DNA from: Symbiodinium natans | Lineage: Eukaryota > Sar > Dinophyceae > Suessiales > Symbiodiniaceae | Reading direction: 5' to 3' | Assembly (NCBI GenBank): GCA_905221605.1 | Contig: CAJNDS010000691.1 | Location: 205,891 to 220,890, forward strand | Length of the DNA: 15,000 bases | Part shown: in pieces, positions 12,509 through 15,000 of the stretch | Position numbering within the stretch: the stretch's first letter is position 1 | Layout of the letters: each line of letters begins with the position of its first letter | Program-made: the position numbers and the translations under genes | The notes under the pieces: generated by a model | Told to the model about the DNA's origin: nothing | The model's database searches: none | Seen by the model: the letters and a program-made list of their open reading frames with translations, nothing else

Positions 12509-12594
12509 CTTTTCAGAGAGATCGAAGGGGTAGGAAATCATTGCCCGCATGAGGGCTGGTCTGCATCATGTCCCCTTGTTGGGATCTTTCTTTG

Positions 12595-12706
12595 AAACCC
12601 TAAACCCTAAACCCCAAACCCTAAACCCTAAAAGAACTTGGGAACAACTCCCTTTTCCCCTAAGCATAAACCCTCAGCCCTAAGCCCTAAACCCTAAGCC
12701 CTGAAC
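12595..12706 (+). repeat. Two CCCTAAA-type tracts
   Basis: Five near-perfect units at 12595-12632 and six variant units at 12661-12706. The second ends 14 nt before the candidate exon at 12721. Confidence 0.85.
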
Positions 12707-12720
12707 CTTCTCACCCGAAG

Positions 12721-12763
12721 GGCTTACATGGAAACCCAGGGTTCTCCAGAGGGTCCGCCGAAG
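12721..12763 (+). CDS. Candidate exon aa
   Basis: Acceptor CTCACCCGAAG (ending 12720), donor GTACGA (12764). It reads GLHGNPGFSRGSAE and leaves a G that fits the next candidate. Confidence 0.45.
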
Positions 12764-12858
12764 GTACGATGATAGAACTACCGAGGCAACCGAACACATA
12801 CCAAAACTCAGTTTTTCGGGTACCCATGCATCCCTGAAAGAGTTTGTCGTTATAGCAG

Positions 12859-12893
12859 GTACTTCGAACTCCTTCAGCCCCTACGACGAACTA
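12859..12893 (+). CDS. Candidate exon bb
   Basis: Acceptor GTTATAGCAG (ending 12858), donor GTAGTG (12894). With the leftover G it reads GTSNSFSPYDEL and ends in phase 0, as required for joining to 14846-14923. The frame stays open a little further (VVGEGPP), so a later donor is possible. Confidence 0.42.
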
Positions 12894-12975
12894 GTAGTGG
12901 GAGAGGGCCCCCCCCACCCGCCCCAGGTCTTTAGCATTGTTTGGGGAATTTGGTAATGTTTGAAAGGTATTAATA

Positions 12976-13425
12976 AACCCCCCGGATTAGACCGGTCCAC
13001 CCCCCGAAAATGCCCGCCCGTCCGATTAGTCAACCCGCCCGATTAGACCGGTCCAGGCCTCATGTTGATTTTTTTTGGGATGATATGTGTGCGAGCCCTC
13101 AAGCCCCAAACCCTAAACCCCAAACCCTCAACTAGTGAACTCCCCCACCGATTGGGTCGGAATTGCCCTCAAGTAGATTCCAAGAGATTTCTTTTGAGGA
13201 TGACATGCTTGTGACTCTACTGCCCTAAGAGTCCCAAACCCTCAACTAGTGAACTCCCCCCCGATCGGACCGGACCTGCCCTCATGTACACTTTTGAGGA
13301 TGATACGCTTGGGACCGCGAAAGCCCTCGAGCCCTAAACCCCAAACCCTCAACTATAGGGAACTCCCCTCCCGATTAGACCGGACGTGCCCTCATGAGGA
13401 TGTTGCAAGGGTGACACGATGATCC
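12976..13425 (+). repeat. Tandem array, ~107-114 bp units, about 3.7 copies
   Basis: Units share CAAACCCTCAACTAGTGAAC (starts 13121, 13235 and, diverged, 13342), CCCGATTAGACCGG-like boxes, TGCCCTCATG and TTTTGAGGATGATA. The first, partial unit has two CCCGATTAGACCGGTCC-type boxes. CCCTAAACCCC units are embedded in the repeat. Confidence 0.85.
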
Positions 13426-13475
13426 TTACGTTTGCTGCGAGCTCATCTCCAAGTGCTCTCACCAATCAGCTAGCA

Positions 13476-14845
13476 TGGCGAGGTCGATTAACGCGGGCCT
13501 CGGCCCGGGAACCTTTAAACAAGCCAGCTCCAAGCTTCGAGCCTCCAAAGCAAGCAGCAGCCCCAATATTACAAACTTCCAAGCCTTCAGGAACAGATAA
13601 TTTTGAATTGAAAATCCATCTAAAAAACCATTTTCTCAATGTTTCTAAGGATATCCCTTTTCGGCCCCTGGCCCACCCGATTAATTCGTGGCCCTCGATT
13701 AAAGCGGGCCTCGGCCTGAGAACCTTTAAAAAAGCTAGCTCCAAGCTTCGGGTCTCCAAAGCAAGCAGCAGCCCCAAAATTACAAAATTCCAAGCCTTCA
13801 GGAACAGATAATTTTGAATTGAAAATCAATCTAAAAAACCATTTTCTCAATGTTTCTAAGGATATCCCTTTTCGGCCCCTGGCCCACCCGATTAATTCGT
13901 GGCCCTCGATTAATGCGGGCCTCGGCCTGGGAACCTTGAAAAAAGGCAGCTCCAAGCTTCGGGTCTCCAAAGCAAGCAAGCAGCAGCCACAAAAGTCCAC
14001 AATCCCAAGCCTTCAGGAACAGATGGTGTTGAATTGAAAATCTATCTAGAAAAACCATTTTCTCAAGGTTTCTAAGGGTATCCAATTTTCGGCCCCTGGC
14101 CCGCCCGATTAATTCGTGGCCCTCGATTAAAGCGGGCCTCGGCCTGAGAACCTTTAAAAAAGCTAGCTCCAAGCTTCGGGTCTCCAAAGCAAGCAGCAGC
14201 CCCAAAATTACAAAATTCCAAGCCTTCAGGAACAGATAATTTTGAATTGAAAATCCATCTAAAAAACCATTTTCTCAATGTTTCTAAGGATATCCCTTTT
14301 CGGCCCCTGGCCCACCCGATTAATTCGTGGCCATCGATTAATGCGGGCCTCGGCCTGGGAACCTTGAAAAAAGGCAGCTCCAAGCTTCGGGTCTCCAAAG
14401 CAAGCAAGCAGCAGCCACAAAATCATAAAATTCCAAAATCCCAAGCCTTCAGGAACAGATGGTGTTGAATTGAAAATCCATCTAAATAACCATTTTCTCA
14501 ATGTTTCTAAGGATATCCCTTTTCGGCCCCTGGCCCACCCGATTAATTCGTGGCCCTCGATTAATGCGAGCCTCGGCCTGGGAACCTTGAAAACAGGCAG
14601 CTCCAAGCTTCGGGTCTCCAAAGCAAGCAAGCAGCAGTCACAAAATTCCAAAATCCCAAGCCTTCAGGAACAGCTGGTTTTGAATTGAACATTTATCTAG
14701 AAAAACCATTTTCTCAAGGTTTCTAAGGGTATCCCCTTTCAGCCCCTAGCCCACCCGATTAATTCGTGGCCCTCGATTAATGCGGGCCTCGGCCTGAGAA
14801 CCTTTAAAAAAGCTAGCTCCAAGCTTCGGGTCTCCAAAGCAAAAG
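13476..14845 (+). repeat. Satellite-like tandem array, ~210-223 bp units, about 6.4 copies
   Basis: The marker GCCTTCAGGAACAG starts at 13584, 13794, 14009, 14222, 14445 and 14660 (spacing 210, 215, 213, 223, 215). Each unit has TTGAATTGAAAATC, CATTTTCTCAA, CCCGATTAATTCGTGG, CTCGATTAA, GCGGGCCTCGGCC and CTCCAAGCTTCGGGTCTCC. Sub-types differ at ATAATTTTG versus ATGGTGTTG and AAAGCTAGC versus AAAGGCAGC. Open frames of 70-130 codons on both strands recur with the repeat and are broken at differing places, so I regard them as non-coding. Confidence 0.93.
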
Positions 14846-14923
14846 GTCCCTGCACCAGAAGTTGATCCAAATGCGCCAATTCCCAATGAACTCATACAGC
14901 GCTTTCCAATTGCGGCTTGGAGG
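14846..14923 (+). CDS. Candidate exon cc at the array edge
   Basis: 26 codons reading VPAPEVDPNAPIPNELIQRF then PIAAWR, between AG 14844-14845 (the last bases of the array-like sequence CCAAAGCAAAAG) and donor GTCCCG (14924). Phase 0 on both sides. The composition is clearly different from the satellite. It could equally begin a few codons earlier (KQK). The remainder to 15000 shows a possible acceptor CTTGCACAG near 14986-14994. Confidence 0.5.
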
Positions 14924-15000
14924 GTCCCGAAACTCCCAAAACCGCTTCAGCATTGTTAAAGCCTTCTGCAAGCCTTCAAAATATCCTTGCACAGGCTTTG

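Noticed and set aside
13466-14688. Repeated open frames of 70-130 codons on both strands
   Set aside because: They follow the 213 bp satellite unit, unit lengths are not all multiples of three, and breaks fall at different places; no codon bias like gene 1.
1-15000. CRISPR array, bacterial operon, or rRNA genes
   Set aside because: The repeats are satellites, heptamers and fold-backs without unique spacers of even length; no ribosomal RNA signatures or prokaryotic gene packing seen.

Overview
This looks like nuclear DNA of a eukaryotic protist or alga. The evidence is many short, GC-rich, protein-like islands bounded by plausible AG/GT splice sites, and long non-coding stretches full of simple repeats, fold-back elements and telomere-type heptamers (TTTAGGG / CCCTAAA). 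TTTAGGG telomeres are known in plants, many algae, and alveolates such as dinoflagellates. Very short exons, possible GC and GA donors, and heavy low-complexity content make a dinoflagellate or chromerid-like alveolate my best guess, which is inference. Nothing suggests bacterial operons, and no complete rRNA, tRNA or CRISPR array was seen.

Layout. Positions 5-1557 hold gene 1 on the + strand: five exons of a protein I do not recognise, ending at a TGA after an alanine/glycine/glutamate-rich tail. From about 1691 to at least 9307, and perhaps to the end of the window, there is a string of short + strand exon candidates (17-96 nt). Most join in one consistent reading phase, giving a second, much larger multi-exon gene or genes of unknown family. 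Its first part is rich in Arg/Glu/Gln and may form coiled coil. Its start, end and several junctions are unresolved, and splice choices were made by eye.

Between the exons lie: telomere-type heptamer tracts, often directly after donors as TTTAGGG and before acceptors as CCCTAAA; two families of roughly 105-125 bp fold-back (MITE-like) elements with two copies each; several single-copy fold-backs; an approximately 100 bp triplicate at 1763-2050; long poly-C/poly-G runs; AT microsatellites; and a roughly 620 bp polypurine GA block (9341-9960). The right end (12976-14845) holds two adjacent tandem arrays, with units of about 110 bp and 213 bp, that share a CCCGATTA motif. A good exon candidate lies at the far edge (14846-14923).

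No pathway can be assigned. The most notable features are introns built almost wholly of telomeric heptamers, and a fold-back element family in which one copy carries a heptamer array at its centre.
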